From assembly GCA_039720395.1 (NCBI GenBank), contig CM077822.1, forward strand, positions 18,310,589-18,374,588: 64,000 nt of DNA. The letters run 5' to 3'. This stretch comes from Liquidambar formosana. Taxonomy: Eukaryota; Streptophyta; Magnoliopsida; Saxifragales; Altingiaceae. The notes beneath the pieces are model-generated. The model saw nothing but the letters and a program-made list of their open reading frames with translations. It made no database searches and was not told the origin of the DNA. This document shows, one piece after another, positions 10,893-22,290 of this stretch. Numbering within the stretch: the first letter of the stretch is position 1; each line of letters begins with the position of its first letter. A program made the translations under genes and the position numbers.

Positions 10893-11056
10893 GCAATGGA
10901 CTTTATTCCCAAGAAAGAGAATTCAATGAGAATTAAGGATTTTAGACCCATTAGTTTAGTTTCTTCTTTGTATAAAATTTTGGATGAGGTCTTATCTAGA
11001 AGATTAAGAGGTGTGCTTAGTGTTGCTAGATGAGGTCTTATCTTCTCAAAAAGTAA
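10893..11056 (+). pseudogene. L1-type LINE reverse transcriptase fragment
   Basis: In another frame than the copia fragment, the sequence reads IPKKENSMRIKDFRPISLVS then SLYKILDEVLSRRLRGVLS. This is the plant L1 RT signature (FVALIPK...DFRPISLV...YKILAKVLANRL). It is cut at both ends and carries a stop at about 11028. The direct copia/L1 junction near 10890 marks illegitimate joining of two dead elements. Confidence 0.75.
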
Positions 11057-11288
11057 CATTCACTATTTCCTTCCACTTTTCATCCCAATTTTGGGTAGAT
11101 AAATATTGCTGGGCGAGAAGAAAAATTCATCCTTCCACTTTTCCTTCCTAACCCAAAAAAGGAAAATATCTCATTTCTTCTGTTTACACCAAAATTTTAT
11201 CATTCACACATGTCATTTTGTGGCCAAAAGGTCAGTCTTTAGTTTATAAAAAAGTAAGAAAGTGATTAAGAAAGATCATAGAATTGAT

Positions 11289-12300
11289 TGTTTTAGGCCA
11301 AAAATCCTCAGGCCAAGGGGCAGATGGTTAGAGAGGTGATGTCCTCTGGCCAATGATAACTCTAGTCAATTACAAGCAGGCCACGTGGCAATCATGTAAT
11401 TAAATTGGTTGGATTTTGAACCAACAAGGGTTTGACACATGTCATTGGGCAAGACAACTTGGTATTTATCCATGATGTGTAGGTGCGAGAATGTGGGAAG
11501 TTAGTGGGCTATTGTCTTCAATTTATGGAAGTTAAAGTGAACAGGTGCAAGATTTTCCAGGTAGAGGAAAACTGTCAAAGGTAGTTATTTCCAAGTGGTA
11601 GAGATTTAGGCCGAAGGTAACTGCTAGCAACTTCCAACGGTTAGAGAAGGGCTGTCTTCTATAAAGGGAAGGATTTAATGGACAGGTGGCATAAGTACAG
11701 GGGTTGAAGGAAACTACCAAGAACTCCTAACAGTTATGGAGAATTTGCATATGTGCTAGACATATGACAAAACTACCAAGCAGTTATTAGTTCAGGCCAA
11801 AGGAAACTGCTGGTAACTTCCAACAGTTAGAGAAGTGGGTTGCTATCTATTAATTTCAGAAATGAAGATAGAGGAGGGGTTCCACAACCACCATCCTTTA
11901 CATGATTTTCTTCTTAGGAGTAGTTTAACATAGTTTCCAGCAAACATTTCCATTCCAAGCTTTGTAATTTCCTTTCAAGTACATGTTCCTGATTAGCAAT
12001 AATTTCCACTAGATACTTGGTGCTTGTAATCATGTTTTTCTCATGTGTTGGTAATGTATCTCTTATTTCATTTTCATTTTCGTTTTTTTTTTTATTGCTA
12101 ACAAGTTCCCCAAATTCATTTCTTTCTAGAAATTCACACTAGGACCTTAAAGGAATAACCCCTATCCTTTAAACAATCACCTGAATTTAAGTAAAGTGAC
12201 TAACCAGGCAGTTATAGTCCACAACTATAATCTCTCGGCTTGGAAAGTACTAGGGGTCATGTGCGCACGAATTCGGGTTGAATTTGGCCCTGGCATGCCC
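11289..12300. mobile_element. Possible LTR or LTR remnant
   Basis: It starts TGTTTTAGGCC, has repeated short motifs (AACTGCTAGCAACTTCCAAC near 11620 and AACTGCTGGTAACTTCCAAC near 11800) and ends near a CTGGCATGCCCGCAATC stretch that resembles the primer-binding area after the Tat LTR at 23417. No partner LTR or duplication found, so the limits are guesses. Confidence 0.3.
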
Positions 12301-13102
12301 GCAATCTGTAGACTGTAGGAAACAACTTTTAGAGCAAACACTTTCCACTTTCCCTCCTCCCTTTTCCTTACATTTCTCCTCTCTATGAAATGAGCTCAAG
12401 ATTACTTTACTACAAATGCAGGACCATGGCATAACAATGTTTCTGGTAAAACCACCCAACCCCCTAATAAAAAAAGGATGCAGAACAAAACAAAACATTT
12501 TTGGAGTTTTCCACATGTTCTTTTTAAAACTTAATAGTACAAAAGGTCATTCCTTCACTTTTCCCAAACCAAACAAAAGAAAAATTGTCTCATTCCTTCC
12601 GCTAGCCCCTCTTCTTCTAACCTTCCTTCCACTTTTCCTCTCTACCAAACGGTTCTAAGGCTTGTCTCATCATGGGTGAAGGCATGAAGCGGTACAATTT
12701 TAGGATCATTTAAAACCACTACCACCAAAAATCTTGAATGAAATCTCCTTGGAGACATCCGATAAAATTAAAAAACCTTGGAATGGCGGTCTAGACGTGT
12801 AGGGGGATATAAGTAGTGATTTGATGTATCTCAATCCCAATCATTGAAATTGGGTTGGTGTGATTTGATTAAGCCTAGGTTATCTAGCTCCTTTCTATAT
12901 TTAGGCTATGTTTAGACTTCTATTTAAACCCTAGTAAGAGTAGTTTGTAATCAAGCAATTCTATTATGAATAAGAATCAGTTTTTCTATAGGACGATTGA
13001 CATTCTAGTGCAGAAATAAGAGCACTGATTCTAAGGTTCCAAATATCTTCCATTTTCAGTATATATAATAGCAACTTTTTTGCGACCTTTGAACCTAATA
13101 AG
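12301..13102. other. Intergenic with MITE-like fragments
   Basis: Holds CTTCCTTCCACTTTTCC-type motifs, also seen near 11060-11150, and a Tourist-like end CTACCAAACGGTTCTAA near 12645. The rest is unassigned. Confidence 0.35.
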
Positions 13103-13116
13103 CTATTCACAAATAT

Positions 13117-13651
13117 AATTGGAATGAACAAGCTTGGGCAACGAATTAGAGGAATCTTTGGCTCAAATCACTGCGCATTAGTGGTGCAAAGTGTTATAAG
13201 TCCTAGTTTTATTCCCCATGGAGTTTGCGCATTTGGTGGTAGAATTGTAAAGTTTTTATGCAATCTATGAAGTTCCAATGCTCTCATATATTTCACGAAG
13301 TTACTCTATGGCGGATAAATGCACCAATCTAGGGTTAGAACAAGCTGATTTGCGTTGGTAGTGGACTGCTCCTAGTGAGTAGGCAGGTGCCATTTGCCAT
13401 GATATGTGTTGTTGACCATGTCATCAATATAAGAACTAATGGTTTTTCGTATTGTTTGGTATGTGAGCTGCATTGTGACGTAATAAGTAACTAAGACCAG
13501 ACTTCTTTTCTTTTTGTTTTGTTTCTTTTGCTTATTAATTCAATCTTGCTATGGGCTCTTTAGCAGTTTAGCTTATGGAGTGCTCTGGGCCTCATGATGC
13601 TTTAGGTTGCCTGTAGTTTATTCATTCAAAAAAAAAAAAAAAAAAAAAAAT
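13117..13651 (+). mobile_element. Retroposed poly(A)-tailed insertion
   Basis: A 535-bp insert ending in about 24 A (13627-13650) lies between perfect 14-bp duplications CTATTCACAAATAT (13103-13116 and 13652-13665), the mark of L1-driven retroposition. The body has no long ORF. It may be a 5'-truncated LINE or a retrocopy of a transcript. Confidence 0.7.
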
Positions 13652-13818
13652 CTATTCACAAATATCCTCCATTTTCAACTCATGGTTTATATAATACATC
13701 CAAATGTTCAACCGTTGGGTAGGTTTGACATGGCATTCATTCAAATCAAAAGGCTAGATAGATTCAAGGTCATCCAAGCTTAAATTTGTAAAGAATAGGG
13801 GTATCGAACTTTCCGTAC

Positions 13819-13896
13819 CTCTTTATCATCTTGAGCCATGGTCGATGATTCAGGCATGGAGATCACATGTGAGAATGAGTCCTCTTCCATCTTTGC
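13819..13896 (-). CDS. Candidate short exon of the NLR gene
   Basis: On the minus strand, GGTCAG|GCAAAGATGG (acceptor at 13898-13897) opens 26 codons reading AKMEEDSFSHVISMPESSTM and then AQDDKE, closed by a donor GAG|GTACGG. It is exactly 78 bp and phase 0, like the other exons of the NLR. About 45 bp of its acceptor side is repeated at 15968-16010, next to the LRR exon. I infer it is a downstream exon of the resistance gene, but no LRR is visible and the family is not certain. Confidence 0.35.
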
Positions 13897-14012
13897 CTGA
13901 CCAAAAATGAACAGTGCAGTTGAGATTATAAAATATATGTTGGTTTTTGGATCGGGTTTTGACCCGATCCACAACCCATAGAGCATCCACATGGGTTAGT
14001 TGGATTAAAGGG

Positions 14013-14037
14013 TTATGTCTGTTAGGAACAGACATAA
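14013..14037. repeat. Perfect hairpin
   Basis: TTATGTCTGTT-AGG-AACAGACATAA: 11-bp stem and 3-nt loop. A second, smaller copy TGTCTGTTAAAAACAGACG follows at about 14060-14079. Confidence 0.6.
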
Positions 14038-14079
14038 GATATACCCCATATATATATGTGTGTCTGTTAAAAACAGACG

Positions 14080-14739
14080 TAATGAAAATATTCTAGCGCT
14101 TTCTTCTCTCTGTTTCATCTTTCTGACAACTATCACCATAGCCATTGAACTTGGAGTGTGGATGTTATTGGAGAGACTCTGATAGCCTTCTCCATTGATG
14201 AGTGGGTGCATCCTCAAAGTTCGTGATTGCGTGGGGCTTGTAATCCAAGTACAAATATTTGATTCGTTTCTGCTGAGGTATTCCGTATACCCATATTCTT
14301 ATAGTAATTTAACAATATAAAATAATAAAAAAAAACCAATATAAGGATTATGGAGTAAAAAAGATAAGCAAAAAGGATAAAAAGGAGAGGGCGGAATAGT
14401 CATTTTATAATTAAAATTTAAGAGGAGTAGAGTGCCAATACGAACCTTCATTTGGATTAATTGATTTGGACACAAAAGAAAAGAGATGGAGGGGACCTAT
14501 TTTTCCCCTTCTTTGTGAGTTTTTTTTTGGGGTTCCAAAACCACACCAGGACTCACTTTTTTTCTTTCCAGAAGTGGAGATATAAAAACTTTCATTATAC
14601 CCATTTTACCCATTAATAAAGAAGAAATTCAAAAAAACATTTGACTCTTAAGCACCATACAATACGCATTTTGGTAAAATATGCATTTAATGAATGTTTT
14701 CATTTTATTTCTTTTCAACTCCCAAAGCAAGAGAAAAAT
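14080..14739. other. Intergenic, nothing recognised
   Basis: AT-rich with purine runs. No gene or element with identifiable ends. Confidence 0.4.
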
Positions 14740-14742
14740 TTA

Positions 14743-15047
14743 GGGTATGTTTGGATGTCCAATTCGAAATTAAACAATTCAAGAAATTTTACATGGTATT
14801 GAAGGCATAATTAAATTCATACCTTGAATTAAAATATTTTAAAAAGTTAGAGTCGTCATCATAGTTGATGTTGTAAAATCAATTCTTAGAAACTCTTGAA
14901 ATGTCACTATTTTAAATTTCCACTCTTATTTGCGATGATGACCATCATTTTTTTAAATTTGCTAATTCAAGGTGATGGATTGTGCCTTCAATCCTATGTG
15001 AAATTTCTTGAATTGTTTAATTTCGAATTGGACACCCAAACAGACAC
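14743..15047. mobile_element. Tourist-like (PIF/Harbinger) MITE
   Basis: The left end GGGTATGTTTGGATGTCCAA pairs with the right end, whose reverse is GTGTCTGTTTGGGTGTCCAA. The inverted repeat continues inward for about 50 bp (TTCGAAATTAAACAATTCAA). The 3-bp duplication TTA (14740-14742 and 15048-15050) fits PIF/Harbinger. Confidence 0.85.
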
Positions 15048-15197
15048 TTAGTTATTTTCTTTTTCTGCTATTACACCACGTTTTTTGCTTTACACACATA
15101 CTTACTTTGTACACACACCTTTAAATTTTAAAAATCACATTTTTACTTTAGACATACTCCATAATACCTAAACTAACCCTAACACTAACCCCAAAAA

Positions 15198-15590
15198 GTT
15201 CGGTACATTTAAGCTGAACATATTATATTTGTTTAGCACATTATAATTGAACAATTACAAAAAATTTAGTTGGTGTGTCCCGAACAACGTTAAAATGTTC
15301 AATAAAAACATTTTAGATTTGTTTGGTTTAACGAAGTTTGAATCAACCATGATTTACAAAATGAAATTCAACATTTTTTTTTTATGGGGAAAATAGTTCA
15401 GTACATTTGAGTTTCACATATTTTAATTATTTAGTACATTGTGAATGAACAATTGCAAAAAAATTTGTTGGTATGTCCCAACCAATTTTAAAATGTTCAG
15501 ATAAAACAATCTAAACATTTTAGGTTTGTTCGATATGCTTGAACAAAATCCAATTCACAAACAAAATTCAACAATTTTTTTATGGGAAGA
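15198..15590. repeat. Diverged tandem duplication, period about 198 bp
   Basis: GTTCGGTACATTT at 15198 and GTTCAGTACATTT at 15396 begin two related units, each with GAACAATT(A/G)CAAAAA, a TTGGT(G/A)TGTCCC block and an ATTCAACA-poly(T) end. Flanked by (TTTACACAC)-like sequence. Unknown origin. Confidence 0.6.
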
Positions 15591-15882
15591 AACACATCTT
15601 TTCATCAGTAGAAGCATTTGAACTGACCATTTGCTCATCCACTGTTAAAAAGGTGTAATAAACACGAATAATAATCTAAGTTTAAGAGATATTGTAGATT
15701 AGTGGTTAGGGTTTGTGAGATTGTAAGGATTTATGAATAGAAGGAGCAAGTGCTTTTGAGTGAGGGAGTTTTCATGATTATGGTTATGTGTAGTGGGTGT
15801 GTAAAGTAAATTTGTATTTTTATTTAAATCACAATGTCCTTAATAGTCATTTTACTCAATGATAGAATAGTAATAAAAAATT

Positions 15883-15980
15883 GGGTAAATTGCATAAAAC
15901 CCCCGAAGTATGGGGGTCAGATAACCCCCTTTATGTTTTAATTTAATCAATGTGCCCCCTAATTATTCATCATCTTTACC
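15883..15980. mobile_element. Mutator-like terminus fragment
   Basis: GGGTAAATTGCATAAAACCC and a following CCCCCTTTATG/GTGCCCCC region match the end style of the 1.38-kb element at 46564. Only one end is present. It abuts a broken copy of the short exon described at 13819-13896. Confidence 0.4.
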
Positions 15981-16106
15981 TAATTGAAATGAACAGTGCA
16001 GTTGAGATTAGTCATTTCATACTCACACTCAGCATTTAAAAAGGGTAAAATTTTCGATATGAAATACTATCATGATCAAACATTGGGTGGAAGGATAGAG
16101 ACATAC

Positions 16107-16573
16107 CATGGGTAATCCTCTGTTGTATAGCTCTTGTATGGTGCTATTAAGCTCACCGAACCATACAAAATCGCTGCCGCAACGATTTGGTTTACTTTCC
16201 CTAGATTTGGTGTGCTCAGGTATCCGAAGGAGAAAGTCTTCATATTAGGGCAACAATGGACACACACATCCTCCAATGATGGCAAGTTAAAGGCATAACG
16301 ACCTTGACAGAAGCTTTTGAGGTTTTTTAGACGACAAAGTTCCAAACATTTTAATAGAGGCATCTCGATCTTATCCACTATTTCTTCTTCCTTCTCTCCC
16401 TTTCCAACTATTTCTTCCAACAAATTGCAATATTCTATATGCAGTCTTACAAGGTGCACAAGACCTCTGGCCATGGCAGGACACATTAGATTTCTCAAAC
16501 CGTCACAATACCAAAGTTCAAGCACTTTCAGGTTTGGAAAGAGAATTAATTTCTCCAGGCTAGGAAATAAAAC
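16107..16573 (-). CDS. NLR gene, LRR exon 4 (one base short)
   Basis: After the acceptor TTTGCAG (16580-16574) the frame reads VLFPSLEKLILFPNLKVLEL and further C-terminal LRRs (MPLLKCLELCRLKNLKSFC; LPSLEDVCVHCCPNMKTFSF). It ends before a donor ATG|GTATGT. The exon is 467 bp, one short of a multiple of three. From about 16186 the LRR-like reading continues only in another frame (DFVWFGELNSTIQELYN), matching the end of the exon at 6914. In the present frame translation runs on to a stop at 16076. I infer a single-base loss in the CAAAT at 16185-16190. Confidence 0.7.
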
Positions 16574-16701
16574 CTGCAAACCTATAGAATTGTGTTATTA
16601 ATATGTGACCTGTTTCAAAATTTATTAGATAAATAAGGAATCCTGTATTTGTAGAGTGGTTGATATTTTTTTCCCTGCTTTTTTAAAATTGAAATTCATA
16701 C

Positions 16702-17034
16702 CTTTTCATTTAAGAGACGTTTCAATTTGGGTAGAGATCGCAAATTTAAATGTTTCGACTTAGAGAGCAGCACATTATCTCTTTCCTCCACAGTCAGCCT
16801 TTCTATTTCAAATACCTCTACCAGTGAATTACATTCGGCTATACCGAGCTTTTCAAGGTTTCCCAATCTTGGTAGCAAATTTGATGGGACAGCCAACAGT
16901 TCGTTACAATCTACCACATCGATCTCTCTTAGTTTGTACATGGTCTCGGCTGGCAGTAGACCTTCTAGTATCTCTAGCACAATCTCGTCCTCACCCCCGA
17001 GTTCTAACATCTCCAAGCTTGGGAATGTGATTTG
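16702..17034 (-). CDS. NLR gene, LRR exon 3
   Basis: Acceptor GTTCACAG|CAAATC at 17035/17034 and donor AAG|GTATGA at 16702/16701; 333 bp, 111 codons, phase 0. It encodes LRRs ITFPSLEMLELGG, ETMYKLREIDVVDCNELLAV, LGNLEKLGIAECNSLVEVF and LKRLLNEKV. The NEKV|GT ending is the same as in exon 1 (FNRK) and at 7550, showing that this gene family grew by copying LRR exons. Confidence 0.75.
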
Positions 17035-17404
17035 CTGTGAACGACCATTGTGTTATTGACAGTCTCAGCAAGCACGATTTAGTGAGTCCTATTAATTCTT
17101 TTTTGAAAATTCTGGGCACATATAAAACCTCATAATCCATGTGGATCAGGTAAATCTAAGACCTATGAGATTTATGAAGCTTTGTGTCATAATTCTAAGA
17201 GATTTAGCAAGATTCAAGTTCAAGAGTTTCACTTTCTGAAGTATAGTCTTTTACCAATTGAGCTACTTTTTAGATTAGTAATCTAATTTGAATGCCTGAA
17301 ATTCCTTTTCAAATTTGAACTAGTGACTGAGAACTAAATAGAAAGAGTTATTCGAGTATTAGACAAATGTGGTTTGGATCTCAAGTCATGTAGTACACTA
17401 ATAC

Positions 17405-18064
17405 CTGTTCGAGAACTTCTTTGTGTGATCTGGCATTGATTTTCCTTTGCTTTTGTGCACCTAAAAATGCTGGAGCAAATACCTTCATATTGGATTTTTT
17501 GACTGACAACCTTTTCAAGACCGGCCATTTGAAAGTGTAATATTCAGGGCTAAAGATCATGAGATTTGGTAGATCTTCAAGATGGAGATAGTTTAGTTGA
17601 GGAAACATGATTACTTTTTTTGCATCTTCGCTTTCTTTGCTTCCTTCTTCATCTTTGCCAACAATTTCCATTATGGAGCATTTCTCAATCTGTAGTTCTT
17701 CAAGTTTCACAAGAAGTTTAGCTATAGAAGGAGTGAAGATATTTTTCAAACTGCCACAGCGAGAAACATGTAGCAATTGTAGGTTTTGAAAGCCCTGAAT
17801 TCCAGGGGGGACATTCTTCCATAGATGAGTCAACTTGGGTAGAACAATTAAAATCACTTCCTTCAGACAAGGGAGTGCAAAAGCTGCATGTCCTTGTTCA
17901 ATATTCATCCCTTCAAAATCAAATACTACTTCTAGCGAAACACAATTGTCCACTCCAAGTTCTTCAAGATTCTGTAGGCTTTGTATCAAGTTGGAGGAGA
18001 AGACGTTCAACAACTTGTCACAAATGCGCACTGTCATGGATCTCAGTTCACACAGAGACTTAAC
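17405..18064 (-). CDS. NLR gene, LRR exon 2
   Basis: Acceptor TTCTGTAG at 18066-18065 and donor CAG|GTATTA at 17405/17404; 660 bp, 220 codons, phase 0 at both ends. It reads VKSLCELRSMTVRICDKLLN, then LRR motifs (LQNLEELGVDNCVSLEVVFD, FQNLQLLHVSRCGSLKNIF, LVKLEELQIEKCSIMEIVG, FPQLNYLHLEDLPNLMIFS) and ends KEVLEQ. The protein part is open throughout, so this exon looks functional. LRRs of this region usually decide effector or partner recognition. Confidence 0.8.
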
Positions 18065-18470
18065 CTACAGAAGTCATTTGATTCTGTTAATTACATGTTC
18101 AAATAAATTTTAAATTTGCTTCAGATTTAGCAAATGAAAGATTCTGTTAGTAACATTCGTTTTAAATTTGCTTCAGATTTTTCAGAACTTACTTTAGAAC
18201 ACAGGTGCTCCAATCATATGTAACTGAATTTTAGTAAATCATCCCACCTGCCCAAGTTAATTGCATCCCTATTCTCCAATCATCCCACCCTCTTATATTC
18301 TCTGGCTTCTTCATAAATTACTAAATTTTAGTAAATCTAAAATGTAATAATATTATATTTTATGAGTGTTAGTTCATAGTTAAATTTTAACACATCTAAC
18401 ACAAAATATTTTATCAAAAATAGGCAATTTTGGGGGGATTATGATTTTAAAACCTAAGAATAATACGTAC

Positions 18471-21407
18471 CTTTCGGTTAAATAGATCATGTGTGACGGT
18501 ATCATTGTTCCCCTCCGAAACCAGACTGTTTGGGCATAAACTCTTGAGCTCTCGTAGCCTGTCGAGGTACAAGGTGCTCAATTGAGGATACTCAATCTCA
18601 TCCATCTTGCAGAAACTGATGAAACTTGGTAGTCGGCAAAGCCTCAACACACTTAATTTAGGGAACCTGATCTTATTGGTCGCTGCCCCATGTTCTTCTC
18701 CTTCCGTCGTAAAAATTTCTTCTATCATCTCACATTCCACTACTTCTAGAAATTCAAGTTGCTCTAGACCACTTCTAGCTATGGATTGTGAGAAGAGATT
18801 TTTCAATGTATCACATTTTTCAACTTTAACACTTCTTAGGTTGCCAAGGGATACAAGTTGAGTGGGATCCTTCCACAGATGCGCCAATTCAGGCAAGTCG
18901 TATAGATACAAATTTCTTAGTTCTCCGAAGGACCTTGGTTGAAGTGGGCCATGACATATCATTTTCAAATTTTTCATAGATTCCACCGTCAATGACTCCA
19001 AGACAGGAAAGATACCATGCGGAACCAAATCCAATGTATCAACGAGATATTCTAGCCCCTCAGAAGGGTGAAGAATTAAAGACTTCAACTGCACAAGACT
19101 CTCTCGTGTTAGGTCGTTGAGAACATTCTTCACACCTTCCAATTTCAATTGCAGATTTTCAGTCTTCTGAAGCAGCACAGTAATCCCGCTCTCAATAGGA
19201 ATCCTCGCGTCAAGATCGAGAATCAATTCCTTCCGGATTTCATTTTCACACAAACATTCCATGTCCTCATCACCAGTGCTTATTAATATTCTGAATCTCA
19301 CAAGTTTCTTAAAGAAATTGATACTAGGCAGTAATTTGGCAGCTGGTAAACAAGTTTCTAAAACAATCAACTGACATAAGGATCCTAGCTCTGCGAGGTT
19401 CACATTATGCCATTGCACATTAGTGTTTCTAAGGTACAATTCTTCTAGTCGGATTAAATTCGATAGGACCCCAGGTGTAATTATTATGAGACTTTTACAG
19501 CCTGTCAAATCTAACAACCTTAGATGAGTAAGCTTCCCAATTTCTCGCGGTAACTCCTTAATAGAAGAATTGCGGAAGCTCAATACTGTAAGTGTCTCTA
19601 GCTCTCCAATAACAGATACGTTTTTTAACTTGCAACGGTGGAGACGCAATGTTTGAAGCTTTGTCAAAGATGAAAGCGAGGGTGGTAGTGATGGAATAAA
19701 ATTTCCCCGCCTCAAATTTAAGACTTTGAGTTCTTTCATCTCTTTAAAAAAATCGTTTGGCACTTTATCAATGCATTGCAATAGTAAAAGCTCAAGTTTT
19801 GGGCTCTCCAATCGATCGGGAAGCTCGTGAATTTTACTTGAATTCGATATCAGGGAAAGGAAAGAGTATTTTCTATTCGTACCTTTTGTTGGCCACTCCT
19901 TCATTTCCTGATCATCTCCGAACAAAAAAACTTCCTCACCTTCCTTCACTATAAACCTGATGACATCGCGTACAACATCATGCACTTTGACACTCTCTTT
20001 ATTGTCACCGTCTAACAATAAATAAAGACATTTAAGCTTATCGATCAATGTGCACATTCTGTTTCTTGCTTCTGCCATTCCATCAATGCCTTTGAACAAA
20101 CCAAGCCCCATCCCATATACAACCAGATCTTCCACCGGAATATTAGCGTCTTCTCCAAATAGGCAACAAAGCAACAAACATGACTTCGCTTCCTGACTTT
20201 CTAAAAAACAATAACTCAACTTCAAACTCCGATACACGTATTTCTCCATACCTGAGATGTTTTCTGGGTTAGACCTTTTCAGTTGTAGAAGTGCATCTTT
20301 CCATATACCCTCCTCTTTATCGCTCAATGCTGTCCCGACAGTTACAATGGCAATTGGCAAACCTCTACATTCTTTTACAACCTCTTTTGCTATTGGATGT
20401 AAACGAGGAGAGTCAATTGAGTTGCCCGCCATCTCTTTGAATAGATTCCACCCTTCTGATCCAGATAGTACTCCGATTGTGAAATTCTTACAAGTTCTCA
20501 TCTCTTTGCATACATCTTGGCTTCGTGACGTTATCATGATTTTGCAAACCTTACGATCACCTCCAACTGGAATTCCGACTGCCTCCAAGTCGAGCCTTGC
20601 CCAAACATCATCCAATATTACGAGAACCCTTGTACATTGCATTAGCCTCTCCCGCAACCTCTCTGATCTTCCGAGTACACTCTGCTCGTTGAACCTCAGG
20701 CCTAACTTATCTGCAATTTCATCTTGGATCTTTTTCAGGTCCGGAGTTTGGCTGACAACTGCCATCACGATCTCATCAAATAATTTCTCCGTTTTTGCTC
20801 TTTTGCCAACTTCTTTTACTGTTGTCGTCTTCCCTACGCCACCTAATCCACATATGCCGATCGCATTGATTTTATCATCCTTCAGAGCTACCATGATTTC
20901 TGCAATAATTGATTTTCTAGATTCAAAATCTGCAAAACCTTCTAAGGCGGTACATGCTATCCCCGATGGAGGTGCAAGGTAAGATACTGTTTCGAACGAT
21001 CCCTTTCCTTTGAGCTCAATAACAACCCCCGTCTTCTTCTTGGCTTTCCTACTAAACGAGTAACGTGAAATCGGACTTGGACACCAACTGCACAAACACC
21101 TTTTCTTTACTTTGACTTCATCTTCGAAAAAGCTCTTCACCTCGCCCTTGATCTCGTTCACTTTTGTTAGCCACCTGTCAACGTCATCTTCAATAAGTTC
21201 TCCATTTCTTCTGGCCTCGTCGACTCTATGTTGCACCCTAGTTTCGATGCTCCCAAGGTTCTCAACTTCTGTTTCAAGAGTCTTCTTGTTCCTCTTGTAG
21301 CAGATCAGATAGCCAACCTGTCTTCCTATAGGCTCGATCAAGTACCTCCCAATTGGCTCGACCAAGCGAGAAATGATTTTCGCCGCAATTAAAATGACAA
21401 CCTCCAT
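18471..21407 (-). CDS. CC-NBS-LRR (NLR) disease-resistance protein, exon 1
   Basis: It encodes 979 codons in one exon, starting MEVVILIAAK and ending LFNRK at donor AAG|GTACGT (18471/18470). The type is RPS2/RPS5-like (At4g27190 group): a coiled-coil N-terminus with VDRWLTKVNEI (about 77-87); P-loop GLGGVGKTT (187-195); kinase-2 LVILDDVW (262-269); RNBS-B KIMITSRSQDVC (289-300); GLPIA (349-353); RNBS-D-like CLLLCCLF; VHDVV (475-479) where most relatives have MHD; then LRRs from about 500. Such proteins are cytoplasmic or membrane-associated ATP/ADP switches that sense pathogen effectors. If exon 1 were read through, it would stop just after 18470 (RIILRF). LRR exons 2-4 follow in phase. Confidence 0.92.
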
Positions 21408-22206
21408 ATCTCTTTTCTTTTATGTTCTTAGCTTCTTTCTATGCTTTTTTGTTTTTCTTTTTTTTTTTTTTTTTTTTAGTCTTTTCTTTTTCCTCTCCCT
21501 CTCTGTTTTTCCTTTTTTTTTTTTTTTTTTTTTTTTTTCTTTTTTGTGACACAGATGCAATAGAAACCGGAAGAAAGGAAGCTTTTCTGAACGTACCTCC
21601 AACCTCTGTATGGAACAAAGGAGAATCGAGTAGATATTGAGCAGATAGGAGCAGAGATACACAACAGCGAGTGGTAGATCACGAAGGCACGAAAACGATG
21701 ATAAAAAGAAGCGTATGGACGGATCAATGAGGAGGCGGATAAATTTACAAGGGGCAATTACACAAAGGTCCGCCAAAAAGCCAATAATTAAAATTAGTAG
21801 TCATTCTTAATTAAGTTAGTAGTCATTTTCTATGAAATTTGTAATCATTTATATTGATGTGTAATTATTTGTCCGTAGCCAAACCTCTCTATAATTGCCC
21901 ATTACAAGAAAGAAGGCGGAGTTGACAAGATGAATATGCCTTGACCAACGACAAAATAGAAGCTGCACAATTATGTGTTGTATTTCGACGGCCCCGATTT
22001 GCCCGTTGCAATGACAGGATGTACTCTTACAGATACAAGTGGATTTTATTGTAAATTACGTCACCACGCTATGTTGATCTTGTCTTCTTTTTGTTTTTTT
22101 TTGGGCCAGACCGGCCTCGTGTACAACTACTCTATCTTGTATGTTTTGCTTTTCTAATGAAGTTCTCGGTTTACCCACACGACGTCGCTCATAAACGACA
22201 TTGCCC
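21408..22206. other. Upstream region of the NLR gene
   Basis: Directly before the NLR start are two long poly(T) tracts (about 21461-21477 and 21513-21540), which on the gene strand form an A-rich leader. Short ORFs here are Lys- or Phe-rich products of these tracts. A TATA box could not be assigned with confidence. Confidence 0.4.
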
Positions 22207-22290
22207 AGGGGAACAATTTTATATTGGAGGTTTTCAACGTTTTATTGGCACCCAAGACTTGCTTGCTCAGGGGAACAATTTTATATTGGA
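22207..22290. repeat. 62-bp direct repeat at MITE insertion site
   Basis: CAGGGGAACAATTTTATATT occurs at about 22206 and 22268, each followed by GGAGGT. The second copy contains the left target duplication of the split MITE. Confidence 0.55.

Noticed and set aside
20257..20982. 241-codon plus-strand open frame inside the NLR
   Set aside because: Exact antisense of the NB-ARC coding sequence; Ser/Pro-rich shadow with no domain.
21420..21776. Lys-rich minus-strand frame upstream of the NLR
   Set aside because: Product of poly(T/A) tracts; no start or splice context.
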